This document shows, piece by piece, positions 17,795 through 26,804 of a stretch of DNA of 64,000 nt. How positions within the stretch are numbered: the first letter of the stretch is position 1; every line of letters begins with the position of its first letter. The notes beneath the pieces were generated by a model, which saw nothing but the letters and a program-made list of their open reading frames with translations, was not told the origin of the DNA and did no database searches. Source of the stretch: JBBKWH01 sp037968855 (GTDB lineage: Bacteria; Pseudomonadota; Gammaproteobacteria; Pseudomonadales; Moraxellaceae); assembly GCA_037968855.1 (NCBI GenBank), contig JBBKWH010000084.1, positions 28,265 through 92,264 on the forward strand, read 5' to 3'. The position numbers were made by a program, and so were the translations under genes.

Positions 17795-18382
17795 GTGCCC
17801 TTTGAATTCGTGGCCTCATCCAAACTGCCGACTCGTCACGGCGATTTTGACATCTCTGTGTTTGAAGACAGCGACACTGGCGAAGAACATGTCGCACTGT
17901 CGTTAGGCTTACCCAATACAGATCAACTCCCCGTTTTGGTACGCCTGCATTCTGAATGCTTAACCGGCGATGCCTTTGGCTCGTTGCGCTGTGATTGCGG
18001 CCCACAATTGGACGCAACGCTGGCGCTAATTCAGCATACGGGTGTCGGTGCATTGCTGTATTTGCGCCAAGAAGGTCGTGGGATTGGTTTGCCTAACAAG
18101 ATCCGTGCCTATGCCTTACAAGACCAAGGCCATGACACCTTGGATGCCAATTTAATGCTCGGCTTGCCTGCCGATGCACGCACCTACGAGATGTGCCAAA
18201 CCATGCTGGCGCATTTGGGGATTCGGCAAGTCCGCCTGATCACCAACAATCCTGCCAAACGCGATGCACTAGAGCAGATGGGTGTGCATGTGGTCGAACG
18301 CGTGCCGCTACATGTGGGACTTAACCCACACAATACCGGCTATCTGGCCACCAAGCGTACGCGTATGGGTCATATCGAGTAA
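17795..18382 (+). CDS. ribA: GTP cyclohydrolase II
   Basis: Opens the imidazole ring of GTP in the first step of riboflavin synthesis. The 195 aa protein has the three zinc cysteines (C55, C66, C68 in ECLTGD and CDCG) and the QEGRGIG motif. The GTG at 17795 is chosen because GGAG at 17785-17788 is 6 bases upstream and the protein then begins MPFEFVASSKLP, matching the length of stand-alone RibA. An ATG at 17774 would place the ribosome site inside the gene. TATACT at 17753-17758 is a possible -10. Confidence 0.94.
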   Translation: MPFEFVASSKLPTRHGDFDISVFEDSDTGEEHVALSLGLPNTDQLPVLVRLHSECLTGDAFGSLRCDCGPQLDATLALIQHTGVGALLYLRQEGRGIGLPNKIRAYALQDQGHDTLDANLMLGLPADARTYEMCQTMLAHLGIRQVRLITNNPAKRDALEQMGVHVVERVPLHVGLNPHNTGYLATKRTRMGHIE

Positions 18383-18416
18383 GCGCTTTTTTTGCTGCCT
18401 GAACATAAACCAACCA

Positions 18417-18444
18417 CCAATCCCATATTTTTTTATGGGATTGG
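18417..18444. promoter_or_regulatory. Perfect 11-bp inverted repeat abutting the hemF -10 element
   Basis: CCAATCCCATA, six T, then TATGGGATTGG: arms 18417-18427 and 18434-18444. The -10-like TATGAT starts 2 bases later at 18447, so the right arm covers the region just upstream of -10. No T run follows, which argues against a terminator for ribA. An operator for hemF is the simplest reading. Confidence 0.5.
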
Positions 18445-18446
18445 CG

Positions 18447-18452
18447 TATGAT
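18447..18452 (+). promoter_or_regulatory. Putative -10 element of hemF
   Basis: TATGAT, 38 bases before the hemF ATG. No good -35 is visible at 16-18 bp because that position falls in the inverted repeat. Confidence 0.4.
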
Positions 18453-18490
18453 AGCGCGCAACGTCTAACCGTGCTGCTGTGGAGCTTGCG

Positions 18491-19426
18491 ATGTCTGATT
18501 TTCCTCAACACGCTGATATTGAGCGCGTCCGCGAATTTTTGTTGGATTTACAAGATCGTATCTGTGCGGCATTAGAAGCCGAAGAGCATGCAGGCGGCGG
18601 AACAGCCCGCTTTGAGCCTGATCTTTGGCAACGTCCAGAAGGTGGTGGCGGTCGCTCCTGTGTGCTGCAAAACGGTACAGTGATCGAAAAAGGCGGCGTG
18701 ATGTTTTCGCATATTCAAGTCAAGCACTTGCCTGCCTCGGCCACTGCCAGACACCCACAAATTGAAGGTGCAACCGCACAAGCACTCGGTTTGTCGTTGG
18801 TCATTCATCCCAAAAATCCGAACGTACCAACCTCACACGCCAATATTCGCTTATTTGTGGCCCATAAAGACGGCATGGACCCGATCTGGTGGATGGGGGG
18901 CGGTTTTGATTTAACCCCGTACTACCCTGTCGATGCCGACTGTGTGCATTGGCATACCGTCGCACGCGATTTGTGCGCGCCGTTTGGCGAGACGGTGTAT
19001 GCCGATTACAAAAAATGGTGTGACGATTATTTTTATCTCAAGCATCGCGATGAGCAGCGCGGCATTGGTGGGTTGTTTTACGACGACCTCAACGCATGGG
19101 GTTTTGAGCGTTGTTTTGAGTTTATGCAGGCCGTGGGTAATGGCTATCTGGCCGCTTATTTGCCGATTGTGCAACAGCGCCGGATACAAAGTTACAGTGA
19201 ATCTCAACGTGAATTCCAACTGTATCGACGGGGTCGTTACGTGGAATATAACTTGGTCTATGATCGTGGCACGTTATTTGGTCTACAGACTGGCGGACGT
19301 ATCGAATCGATTCTGGTCAGCCTGCCCAACTTGGTCAGCTGGCACTACCGACCAGAGTGGGCAGATGGCACACCTGAAGCACGATTAGCCGAGCATTATC
19401 TCAAGCCACGCGATTGGCTGGCTTGA
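18491..19426 (+). CDS. hemF: Oxygen-dependent coproporphyrinogen III oxidase
   Basis: Converts coproporphyrinogen III to protoporphyrinogen IX with O2 in haem synthesis. The 311 aa protein carries family motifs: GGGGRSCVLQNG, SHANIRLF, WWMGGGFDLTPYY, the YNLVYDRGTLFGLQTGGR-type segment near residues 253-270, and the conserved C-terminal WHYRPEW. GGAG 6 bases before the ATG at 18491 decides the start. Followed 25 bases later by aroE, the usual partner in Pseudomonadales. The oxygen-independent relative here (39.4 kb) is HemW, not HemN, so haem synthesis may depend on oxygen unless hemN lies elsewhere. Confidence 0.96.
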   Translation: MSDFPQHADIERVREFLLDLQDRICAALEAEEHAGGGTARFEPDLWQRPEGGGGRSCVLQNGTVIEKGGVMFSHIQVKHLPASATARHPQIEGATAQALGLSLVIHPKNPNVPTSHANIRLFVAHKDGMDPIWWMGGGFDLTPYYPVDADCVHWHTVARDLCAPFGETVYADYKKWCDDYFYLKHRDEQRGIGGLFYDDLNAWGFERCFEFMQAVGNGYLAAYLPIVQQRRIQSYSESQREFQLYRRGRYVEYNLVYDRGTLFGLQTGGRIESILVSLPNLVSWHYRPEWADGTPEARLAEHYLKPRDWLA

Positions 19427-19451
19427 TCACCAACAAGGATAGGCCTGCTGT

Positions 19452-20234
19452 ATGAAACACTTTGCTGTCATTGGCAACCCAATTGCGCATAGTCGCTCGC
19501 CAGATATCCATCGGGCCTTTGCCACACAAACGGGTGTTGCCTTGCAATACGAAAAACTGCTTGCACCCATGTCTGGCTTTAAATGCATGGTTGAAGCGTT
19601 TTTTGCTGGCGGCGGTGATGGCATGAACGTCACTGTGCCCTTTAAAGAAGATGCCTACTTGTTTGCCGAAGTGTTGACGGAGCGCGCGCAAGCCGCAGGT
19701 GCCGTCAATACGCTGTGGATGAAAGATGGCTTAATTCATGGTGACAACACTGACGGTGCAGGACTGGTCAATGCGATTAGCGATTTGGGCTGGTCTTTTG
19801 CTCAAGCACGCGTGCTGATTTTGGGTGCAGGTGGGGCCACGCGGGGGGTAATTTTGCCGCTCATCCAAGCCGGTGTACGTGAAATCATGATCGCCAACCG
19901 CACCGTCAGTCGTGCGCAGCAGTTAATCGAAGACATGGCGGTGTTTGGTCATCAACAGCGACTCTCGGCCAGTAGCCTTTTATCGCTGTCGGGGCATTTT
20001 GATATCATCATTAATGCCACTTCCGCCAGCCTGTCTGGTGATGATCTGAATCTACCCAAAGACTTAAGCTTTGATTACGCGTATGAAATGGCATACGGCA
20101 AGCCCTCACACTTTTTAGACCAAGCGCGTGCGCGTGGTGCTGTTACCGCCGAAGGTATGGGCATGCTGGCGGGACAAGCAGCCGAATCGTTTTTGGTCTG
20201 GAATGGCGTCAAACCATCGACCGAAGGCTTTTGA
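19452..20234 (+). CDS. aroE: Shikimate dehydrogenase (NADP+)
   Basis: Reduces 3-dehydroshikimate to shikimate in the chorismate pathway. The 260 aa protein has GNPIAHSRSP (substrate serines), NVTVPFKED with the catalytic lysine, DNTDGAG, the nucleotide loop GAGGATRG and the NRT clamp (ANRTVSRAQ) that selects NADP. Downstream of hemF by 25 bases and likely cotranscribed. A weak hairpin (20256-20277) separates it from the convergent methyltransferase gene. Confidence 0.95.
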   Translation: MKHFAVIGNPIAHSRSPDIHRAFATQTGVALQYEKLLAPMSGFKCMVEAFFAGGGDGMNVTVPFKEDAYLFAEVLTERAQAAGAVNTLWMKDGLIHGDNTDGAGLVNAISDLGWSFAQARVLILGAGGATRGVILPLIQAGVREIMIANRTVSRAQQLIEDMAVFGHQQRLSASSLLSLSGHFDIIINATSASLSGDDLNLPKDLSFDYAYEMAYGKPSHFLDQARARGAVTAEGMGMLAGQAAESFLVWNGVKPSTEGF

Positions 20235-20275
20235 TCGGCTAATGACGTCAGCGGTGGAGCATCTTGTTGGATGCT

Positions 20276-21025
20276 TCACGCTTGTTTCTGATCTAGTGCA
20301 CGCATGAGTTGGCTATGGCTGGGTCGAATCGGCTGACGCGCCACAAAAAAAGCCAAATAACCAATCTGATATACCTCGACCTCGTCAAAATAGCGGGCCA
20401 AACCCGCCTGCAAACTATCTAAAGTATCGTTACGATTATTAAAAAAACCGGCATCCAACCATTTCTGGCTGGCTTTTTGGGCAGTCGCCGACATCTCGGG
20501 ATAAATACCCAACACCGTCGAACCAAACAAAATACCATCACTACCCAATCGATCTGCCAAACGGCCAAATAACCCTATCCGCTCTTGATCACTGCCAGAT
20601 AGGGCATGAAAAACCAAATTTATGCCAATAGAGGCATAACGCGGCAACACGGGCCATTGTCGTTGCATAACATCCTGCACCACCACAGTAGGCTGATAAC
20701 GCGATAAGCGCCGCCTTGCATGGGCCAACACATGTGGATTGCAATCCAATAAGGTCAAGGTTGGCGTGAGGGTGGGAAATACCCCGTGTTGTAACAAATA
20801 CCCTGTCCCAACACCCACTTCTAAATGCCGATGGGACAAATAAGTGCTGTATAACCGTAATAAATGCGGCGTCGGACAACGCCAGATCAACGTGACTGAT
20901 AAGCGCATGATCAGCATGTCATAGGCTTCAAGCATTAACGGTGAATAGCCTTTTGCACTAGACGGTAGCTGATGTCGAGGTTGTAGCACAATATTCAGAT
21001 CATCCTGATCCTGAGTATCCGTCAT
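20276..21025 (-). CDS. Class I SAM-dependent methyltransferase, unknown substrate
   Basis: A 249 aa protein with a methyltransferase fold: motif I HLEVGVGTGYLLQHG, motif II acidic end LLDCNPHVL, and NLVFHALSG as a motif IV equivalent. The C-terminal region EVYQIGYLAFFVARQP fits the last strands of the fold. The start at 21025 has GAGGG 8 bases upstream; an ATG at 21040 has unsuitable spacing. Substrate is unknown. Alone on the minus strand between aroE and the acyl-CoA dehydrogenase gene. Confidence 0.7.
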   Translation of the reverse strand: MTDTQDQDDLNIVLQPRHQLPSSAKGYSPLMLEAYDMLIMRLSVTLIWRCPTPHLLRLYSTYLSHRHLEVGVGTGYLLQHGVFPTLTPTLTLLDCNPHVLAHARRRLSRYQPTVVVQDVMQRQWPVLPRYASIGINLVFHALSGSDQERIGLFGRLADRLGSDGILFGSTVLGIYPEMSATAQKASQKWLDAGFFNNRNDTLDSLQAGLARYFDEVEVYQIGYLAFFVARQPIRPSHSQLMRALDQKQA

Positions 21026-21189
21026 AGGTGACGCCCTCATACCTCTTACTCCTTGATGTCATAGCCTTGTTCATTTGCTGGTCTGACAGAGGTTTTTCTA
21101 CGTTTAACCAATGTAGACCACGCCAACATCCCACACAATGACGCTTGACCCGATATCCGATCACGTCATCCATCTGAGAGATTCATGAC

Positions 21190-23007
21190 ATGCCAGCATA
21201 TAAAGCCCCGTTACGCGATACACGCTTTTTGATGAATGAAGTTTTTGACTTCAAAACTCACTACACCAGCCTGTCCAACGGCGAAAATGTTGACAGCGAA
21301 ACTGTCGACATGATTTTAGACGGTGTGGCTGACTTTTGTGAAAACGAATTGTCACCAATCTATCAATCTGGTGATGACGAAGGTTGTCATTTTGATAACG
21401 GCGTCGTTACCACGCCTAAAGGCTACAAAGAAGCCTACGACAATTACGTTGCACTGGGCATGCAAAGCCTGTCTTACCCCGAAAAATTCGGTGGTCAAGG
21501 CATGCCAATGTCACTCAACTTGATCAAAAACGAAATGATGGCCACCGCAAACTGGTCATTCACCATGTATCCGGGTTTGTCAGTTGGTTGCATGAACACC
21601 ATCATGCAATACGGCGACGAAGCCCAACAAGACATGTATATGCCACCACTGGTCGAAGGCCGTTGGGGCGGTACCATGTGTTTGACCGAACCACAATGCG
21701 GTACTGACTTGGGTCAGGTCAAAACCCGTGTCGAGCCACAAGGCGATGGTACCTTTAAAATGTACGGCACCAAGATCTTCATCTCTAGCGGTGAGCATGA
21801 TCTGACCGAAAACATCATCCACATCGTGTTGGCACGCCTCCCAGATGCGCCTAAAGGCACACGCGGGATTACCTTGTTCATCGTGCCAAAATTCTTGATT
21901 AACGAAGACGGTACACTAGGCGAGCGCAATGGCGTGGCCTGTGGTTCGCTTGAACACAAAATGGGTATCAAAGCCTCTGCCACTTGCGTCATGAACTTTG
22001 ACGGCGCAACGGCATACCAAATCGGGCCAGACAACAAAGGTCTAGAGTGCATGTTCACCTTTATGAACACTGCGCGTATCGGTACTGCAATCCAAGGTAT
22101 TGCCCACGCCGAACTGTCCTACCAAGGTGCCCTGCCATACGCCAAAGATCGTATGTCGATGCGCGCCCTGTCTGGCAAAAAAGATCCGGACAAAGTGGCT
22201 GATGCGATCATTCATCATGCTGACGTTCGTCGTCTGCTGTTGACCCAAAAAGCAGTTGCCGAAGGTGGCCGCGCGATGATTTATTACGCCGCGACCCTTG
22301 CCGACAAAATGACCGATGGCGTACTCAAAGGCGACCAAGCCGAATACGACTTCTGGGACGACAAACTGGGCTTCTACACCCCAATCATGAAAGGCTTCCT
22401 GACTGAACTGGGCCTAGAAGCAGCTAACCTTGGTATGCAAGTGTACGGCGGCCACGGCTACATCAAAGAGTGGGGCATGGAGCAAATCGCACGTGATGCG
22501 CGTATTGCGACGTTGTACGAAGGCACCACGGGTATCCAAGCACTTGACCTGTTGGGTCGTAAAGTCTTGCTCGGCACCAAAGGCAAGATCGTCCGTGACT
22601 ACACCACCGAGATCCTAAAATTCTGTGGTAAGCATGCACGTAACAAGCAAATGCGTCGTTTTATCTGGGACTTGACCAAAATCTGCGCCCAGTGGAACAC
22701 CTTGACCATTCGCTTAATGCTGATGGCTCGCAAAGACCGTGACATCGTTTCGGCAGCATGTAACGATTTCTTGATGTACTCAGGCTACGCGATGATGGCG
22801 TACTTCTGGGCGCAAATGGCAGCCGTCGCTTTGGACAAACTCGAAAACGGTGGCAACGATGCACCAGAGTTCTACAAAGCCAAAATCCAAACCGCCGAAT
22901 TCTACTTTGACCGTCTGTTGCCACGTGCAAGCGGCCATGCAGAATCGATGGTTAACCCATCTAAGTCATTGATGCAGATGGATGCAGAACACTTTGCATT
23001 CAACTAA
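21190..23007 (+). CDS. Acyl-CoA dehydrogenase with C-terminal extension domain
   Basis: FAD-dependent enzyme for alpha,beta-dehydrogenation of acyl-CoA, 605 aa. It belongs to the long subgroup (about 600 aa) with extra N- and C-terminal domains, which includes DmdC-like 3-methylmercaptopropionyl-CoA dehydrogenases as well as medium/long-chain enzymes. Seen: CLTEPQCGTDLG, FISSGEHDLTENI, GHGYIKEWGMEQIARDARI, and the catalytic glutamate in LYEGTTGIQALDLLG. The C-terminal domain runs from about residue 470. Substrate chain length cannot be judged. Monocistronic with a strong terminator. Confidence 0.9.
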   Translation: MPAYKAPLRDTRFLMNEVFDFKTHYTSLSNGENVDSETVDMILDGVADFCENELSPIYQSGDDEGCHFDNGVVTTPKGYKEAYDNYVALGMQSLSYPEKFGGQGMPMSLNLIKNEMMATANWSFTMYPGLSVGCMNTIMQYGDEAQQDMYMPPLVEGRWGGTMCLTEPQCGTDLGQVKTRVEPQGDGTFKMYGTKIFISSGEHDLTENIIHIVLARLPDAPKGTRGITLFIVPKFLINEDGTLGERNGVACGSLEHKMGIKASATCVMNFDGATAYQIGPDNKGLECMFTFMNTARIGTAIQGIAHAELSYQGALPYAKDRMSMRALSGKKDPDKVADAIIHHADVRRLLLTQKAVAEGGRAMIYYAATLADKMTDGVLKGDQAEYDFWDDKLGFYTPIMKGFLTELGLEAANLGMQVYGGHGYIKEWGMEQIARDARIATLYEGTTGIQALDLLGRKVLLGTKGKIVRDYTTEILKFCGKHARNKQMRRFIWDLTKICAQWNTLTIRLMLMARKDRDIVSAACNDFLMYSGYAMMAYFWAQMAAVALDKLENGGNDAPEFYKAKIQTAEFYFDRLLPRASGHAESMVNPSKSLMQMDAEHFAFN

Positions 23008-23042
23008 GTGCATGCTGGGCTAATCACTAGCCACAGATGACT

Positions 23043-23070
23043 AAAAAAGAGGCTTCGGCCTCTTTTTTTT
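23043..23070 (+). terminator. Terminator of the acyl-CoA dehydrogenase gene
   Basis: AAAAAAGAGGC-TTCG-GCCTCTTTTTTTT, a textbook hairpin with tetraloop and a run of eight T. Confidence 0.92.
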
Positions 23071-23241
23071 GGTATTTTTTAAGCCATTACAGACCAAAAG
23101 TACGGATATTTTTCAAAAAAAAATCAGCTCCTATGCCTATTAGCGTGGCACTTTTTACTAGATGGGTTATGGTTAAAACAGGCTCAATTTATTGAGTTAA
23201 ATAAATTTAATACTCAATCGACACTAGCACAAGATACCACT

Positions 23242-23529
23242 TTACATCCGTGGGCTGGCTTGACGCTGATCATGATAGGCAGATGGTGCGCTTTCTGCGG
23301 CATCCATAGACTGCAAACGGCGCACATCATCGGCACGTTGGGCGACAGGGCCAAGCGTCTCGATGGTATTGACTTGTGTATCAGACGAGACAGCCGCAGG
23401 CTGACCCACTCGCTCGGTGGTAGCCGATTGATTCACCTCTGACGGCCGAAAATCACAGCCCCACAACCCAATCATTAGCGCGCTGAGTATAACCATCAGT
23501 GGTGCTTGTCTGGTGCTGTTCATTTGCAT
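23242..23529 (-). CDS. Small predicted lipoprotein, unknown function
   Basis: A 95 aa protein with a signal peptide and lipobox ending GLWGC (Cys near residue 24), then a low-complexity hydrophilic region rich in Gln, Ala, Asp and Arg. GAGGAG sits 5 bases before the ATG at 23529, favouring this start over longer in-frame options. No conserved domain is recognised. Alone on the minus strand. Confidence 0.6.
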   Translation of the reverse strand: MQMNSTRQAPLMVILSALMIGLWGCDFRPSEVNQSATTERVGQPAAVSSDTQVNTIETLGPVAQRADDVRRLQSMDAAESAPSAYHDQRQASPRM

Positions 23530-23934
23530 TGCCACTCCTCTATCCGGTTGGACATCGACGCTTGGTGGACGCTTGATGAGTGCCGCTAAACGATCAAAAC
23601 CATACGTCAATCTGTTAGGGCCCAACATATTAAAAAGAACGTAAAATCAAAAAAACTAATCATCATGAATCACGTTGAATATCTGAGCCTACAGTAGATA
23701 TGGCGTACTTTTATTCAATTACGAGTCGGCTGTTACCTGATCACTATACTTGTTGCAAAGCACCCTTAAACAAAATGCATACTGTTGCATAGCACGCACC
23801 AAAACCACCTAACAGCATGGCCTGATCTGGCATATCCTTGTTGTATCGGCGCACATTGACCCCATCTTTAATAGTTGAGGCCACGTGAAAACCACCGCCG
23901 CCTAACTTTTTTTGTCAGCCATGAGGATCAACAG
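23530..23934. other. Intergenic region without recognised features
   Basis: 405 bases between the divergent lipoprotein and PspC genes, AT-richer than the flanks. A short inverted repeat (ATGCA-TACTGT-TGCAT, about 23776-23792) is the only structure I noticed. Both promoters must lie here but neither is obvious. Confidence 0.4.
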
Positions 23935-24141
23935 ATGACTGCCCTTGTACGTTCACGTCAACGTCGAATGATTGCCGGAGTCATGGGAGGAATTGCGGAG
24001 CATTACGGTTGGAACGCCAACTTACTGCGGCTGATCTTTGTCATTGTCTCGACACTCAGTGCAGCCGTGCCTGGTATTTTGATTTATTTGATCTTGTGGA
24101 TGCTGATGCCAAACGCTAACGCGCGTCCATCGCAGTATTAA
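23935..24141 (+). CDS. PspC domain-containing small membrane protein
   Basis: A 68 aa stress-type membrane protein: basic N-terminus RSRQRRMIAGVMGGIAEHYGW followed by one long hydrophobic segment (LLRLIFVIVSTLSAAVPGILIYLILWMLMP) matching the PspC_N domain. In enterics PspC anchors the phage-shock response, but short stand-alone PspC proteins like this occur without psp genes and their role is not settled. GAGG lies 8 bases before the ATG at 23935. No pspA or pspB is nearby. Confidence 0.82.
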   Translation: MTALVRSRQRRMIAGVMGGIAEHYGWNANLLRLIFVIVSTLSAAVPGILIYLILWMLMPNANARPSQY

Positions 24142-24151
24142 TAATTTGGCA

Positions 24152-24240
24152 TATAATGTGGTGATTTTTTGCGCTGGTGGCACGGCCTAACAGATCAATC
24201 ATCAGTCCCCGTTGTCCGGCATCTTGTGCCGGACTTTTTT
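24152..24240 (+). ncRNA. Possible short transcript: TATAAT box followed by terminator
   Basis: TATAAT at 24152-24157 lies just after the PspC gene. A strong terminator (GTCCGGC-ATCTTGT-GCCGGAC-TTTTTT, 24214-24240) ends about 75 bases after the predicted start. No -35 match is visible and no small ORF fits. It could be only the terminator of the PspC gene; the small-RNA reading is speculative. Confidence 0.2.
24214..24240 (+). terminator. Rho-independent terminator after the PspC gene
   Basis: Seven-base GC-rich stem GTCCGGC/GCCGGAC with a 7-base loop and T6. Confidence 0.88.
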
Positions 24241-24257
24241 ATGCGCGGGCTTAAACG

Positions 24258-24617
24258 TTAGTTGGGCTGGCTGCCCAATGCCTGACGATAACGCTCAACG
24301 TCTAAACCACACAATAAGACACCTTCGCCTTGTACGATGGGCCGCTTGATCATGCTGGGTTGCGCCTGCATCAAGGCCATTGCACCGATGGTGGTTTCGG
24401 CTTGGTTTTTTTGTTCATCCGTCAGTTTGCGCCATGTTGTTCCGCGTTTATTAAGCACGGTATCAAGTCCCAGTTGCTCAATCCACAGCGCCAAGGTTTG
24501 CGCATCAATGGCTTGTTTTTTGTAGTCATGAAACTGATAGGCAATGCCTAGCTCATCCAACAAGGCAAATGCTTTTTTCATGCTGTCGCAGGCTTTGATG
24601 CCATAGATGGTTAACAT
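24258..24617 (-). CDS. Spx/ArsC-family protein (YffB-like)
   Basis: Thioredoxin-fold protein of 119 aa in the ArsC/Spx/YffB family. The redox site region is GIKACDSMKKA, with a single cysteine at residue 10 (CxxS). Family landmarks follow: FHDYKK, LNKRGTTWR and IKRPIVQG. The SxxC or CxxC of Spx and the full arsenate reductase triad are not evident, so a YffB-like role (possibly GSH-dependent thiol reductase) is more likely than arsenate reduction. Lies 31 bases downstream of the DUF2254 gene on the same strand. Confidence 0.8.
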   Translation of the reverse strand: MLTIYGIKACDSMKKAFALLDELGIAYQFHDYKKQAIDAQTLALWIEQLGLDTVLNKRGTTWRKLTDEQKNQAETTIGAMALMQAQPSMIKRPIVQGEGVLLCGLDVERYRQALGSQPN

Positions 24618-24648
24618 TACAATCTCTCTTCTCTAAGGAACTCACCGA

Positions 24649-26040
24649 CTAGCTCATAACAGGTCCTGAATGATTTGTTGGTGCCACATATGCGTGCGCA
24701 ATCTGTGCATATAACTGCTCAATCCGATGGATGTCATAAGCATTTTGTAGGGCCAATCGTGCATCATCGCGCACCCGTGCGGCTTCTGCCATCACCTCAT
24801 GTTGATCGGCCTGAGTCATGACCGGTTGATGATACAGATAGCTCAATAGACGCAGCATGCTTTGTAGACAGCTCACATCACCACTACAATAACGACGATA
24901 ACTGACCATCACCTGATATAACAACTCGGTATGCGCAATGCCTTTCATGCATATCCACGTCTGATCTACGATCTGACCTGCTAAATCAGACTTATCCGAC
25001 TGAGCAGGCACACCCCAATAGAGATCTGGCGAACATTGTACTCGCTGGGCAAATAGCTCGGTCAGCACCTCTAATGTGGATACCGCGGTCATTGGGTCAT
25101 TAATACCCGGTGACATGGCCCGTACACCAATCTCGGCCAATTGTTGAAAACCAGCCAAATGATTATCTGACAGCGCCTCACGCTCATCTCGACTAAAATA
25201 AAAACAACTACGCAGCTCGTCCAACACGCTATCGGCTAAGGGTCGGCTCGATTCGAGTAACAGCGTTTGCGCCAACACAAACTGCCCTCGAAACGGATGG
25301 ACCTCAATTTTGACCTGATGTTTTTGGCATAACGCCAGCAGGCGCTGCTGATCAATCGACCCCAAATAACCTGTCTGAGTACTGACACAACCATACCAAG
25401 CAGTGGTACGAATAAACGCCACACGTGCCTGTGCCGGATCAAGGCTATTGTCAACTAACGCGTCAAGCTGCTGCACCGTATCGGCACGCAACTGGGTCAA
25501 AATACTATCAACCCGAATAGAACGCGAGATCGAATCAATAAAATAAATAAACGCAAAAAAACAGAGCGAACTTAAACCAACACCTACCCAAACGGCCAAA
25601 TTAATATCAATCGGATCAACCTGATCTGGCTTGATGGCAATGGTCACTATCACATCATAAAACACCGCTGCCAAATACAGGCCCAAAATCAACTGATGCT
25701 TTTTGACCCCTGTTAGCGATGGCAATACACGCGGCGAAAACCGATTGGCCGCTTGGTTCAGCAATAACATCACCATCGAAAAACTAAACACCATCATCGA
25801 CAGCACTGACCCTGCCAAAAATGTCATCAGGCCACTCATGGTGTCTTGTTCAGGCACAGCAAAGATCGGCAGTTTAAGCCGCAAATAATCCGAGACATTG
25901 AGCACAGTGCTGTCAAAGTAAATCACCGCCACTGCCAAGCCCACACCCAGCAAGCCCAGCACTGCCGGATAGAACGCAATACTCTGAGTAATGCGCTGAA
26001 ACCAGTGCTTAAGCGGTAAAAGAAGGTAAGGTTTAAGCAT
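24649..26040 (-). CDS. DUF2254 family membrane protein
   Basis: A 463 aa predicted inner-membrane protein. Hydrophobic helices at about residues 22-44, 66-93, 113-133 and 146-169, then a long soluble C-terminal half. The segment MLLLNQAANRFSPRVLPSLT is the signature of DUF2254, a family of unknown function sometimes suspected to be transport- or channel-related. GAGG lies 4 bases before the ATG. Divergent from the TetR gene and upstream of the Spx-like gene in one transcript. Confidence 0.82.
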   Translation of the reverse strand: MLKPYLLLPLKHWFQRITQSIAFYPAVLGLLGVGLAVAVIYFDSTVLNVSDYLRLKLPIFAVPEQDTMSGLMTFLAGSVLSMMVFSFSMVMLLLNQAANRFSPRVLPSLTGVKKHQLILGLYLAAVFYDVIVTIAIKPDQVDPIDINLAVWVGVGLSSLCFFAFIYFIDSISRSIRVDSILTQLRADTVQQLDALVDNSLDPAQARVAFIRTTAWYGCVSTQTGYLGSIDQQRLLALCQKHQVKIEVHPFRGQFVLAQTLLLESSRPLADSVLDELRSCFYFSRDEREALSDNHLAGFQQLAEIGVRAMSPGINDPMTAVSTLEVLTELFAQRVQCSPDLYWGVPAQSDKSDLAGQIVDQTWICMKGIAHTELLYQVMVSYRRYCSGDVSCLQSMLRLLSYLYHQPVMTQADQHEVMAEAARVRDDARLALQNAYDIHRIEQLYAQIAHAYVAPTNHSGPVMS

Positions 26041-26209
26041 GTGACCTCATACAGAACAAAAAACAATTGGGTTGCCAATCACGCTAACCTGACTCCAGCC
26101 CAAACAACCAGTGTTGATACGTTGTGTTTGCATCCAAACCACAGCTAACAAATCCCCCCCAAACACAAGCGACCAGCGTAAAATCAACCACGTCCTGAGG
26201 AACACTCGT

Positions 26210-26746
26210 ATGCCCCGCAATAAACGCCTGCAAGACCGTGACGAAAAACGCAAAGAAATTATTGATGCTGCGCAACAGCTTTTTTTGCAGGACGGCTATG
26301 ACGCCACTGCCATGAGCAAACTGGCACAGGCTGCTGGCATTGCACCCAATACGATTTATTGGTACTTCAAGGACAAAGATGACGTGTTGGTGGCGGTTTT
26401 AACGGCCGAACTGAGCACTCGTATGACCGCCTATCTTGAGCAAACCTTTGCCTCTCCAGCCGAACGCTTACTCTGGGTTATGCAACAGCTTGAGCAAACT
26501 GGCAAGCTGGTCAGTGTGGTTCATGCGCGACTAGCGCTGTCACCGGCCATTGATGCGTGGCATCAGCGTTTTCATGATTTGATTGATGGGCTAATGGATT
26601 TAGAACTCCAGCAACTGGGTATTCCAAACGAGCATCAAAATGCGCTTAAGCATATTTGGACCTTTAGTATTGAAGGTGTCTTGGTTCACGCACTGTCAGA
26701 CGCACAAAAAACGGCCATTTGTGAGGCACTACTGCATCTGCACTAA
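26210..26746 (+). CDS. TetR family transcriptional regulator
   Basis: DNA-binding repressor of 178 aa. The N-terminal HTH (about residues 9-58) reads EIIDAAQQLFLQDGYDATAMSKLA followed by the recognition helix area AGIAPNTIYWYFKDKDDV, the classic TetR pattern. The C-terminal ligand-binding domain is unrecognised. The ATG at 26210 with GAGG upstream is used; an upstream in-frame start at 26111 adds residues unlike the family. The next gene, a hydrolase, is preceded by a perfect 23-bp palindrome (26805-26827) that is a likely operator for this protein. Confidence 0.9.
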   Translation: MPRNKRLQDRDEKRKEIIDAAQQLFLQDGYDATAMSKLAQAAGIAPNTIYWYFKDKDDVLVAVLTAELSTRMTAYLEQTFASPAERLLWVMQQLEQTGKLVSVVHARLALSPAIDAWHQRFHDLIDGLMDLELQQLGIPNEHQNALKHIWTFSIEGVLVHALSDAQKTAICEALLHLH

Positions 26747-26758
26747 CGACTGATTCAC

Positions 26759-26773
26759 ACCGTTCGAGCGGTT
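26759..26773. promoter_or_regulatory. Near-perfect palindrome downstream of the TetR gene
   Basis: ACCGTTCGAGCGGT is self-complementary except for one base pair. It lies 32 bases upstream of a second, perfect palindrome and may be another regulatory site. Confidence 0.3.
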
Positions 26774-26804
26774 AGTGATTGCACCCTTGGCTAAGTTACG
26801 CTAT

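Noticed and set aside
20256..20277. Hairpin GGAGCATC/GATGCTTC as a terminator between aroE and the methyltransferase
   Set aside because: Eight-base stem with a G-U pair and no T run on either side; too weak to annotate.
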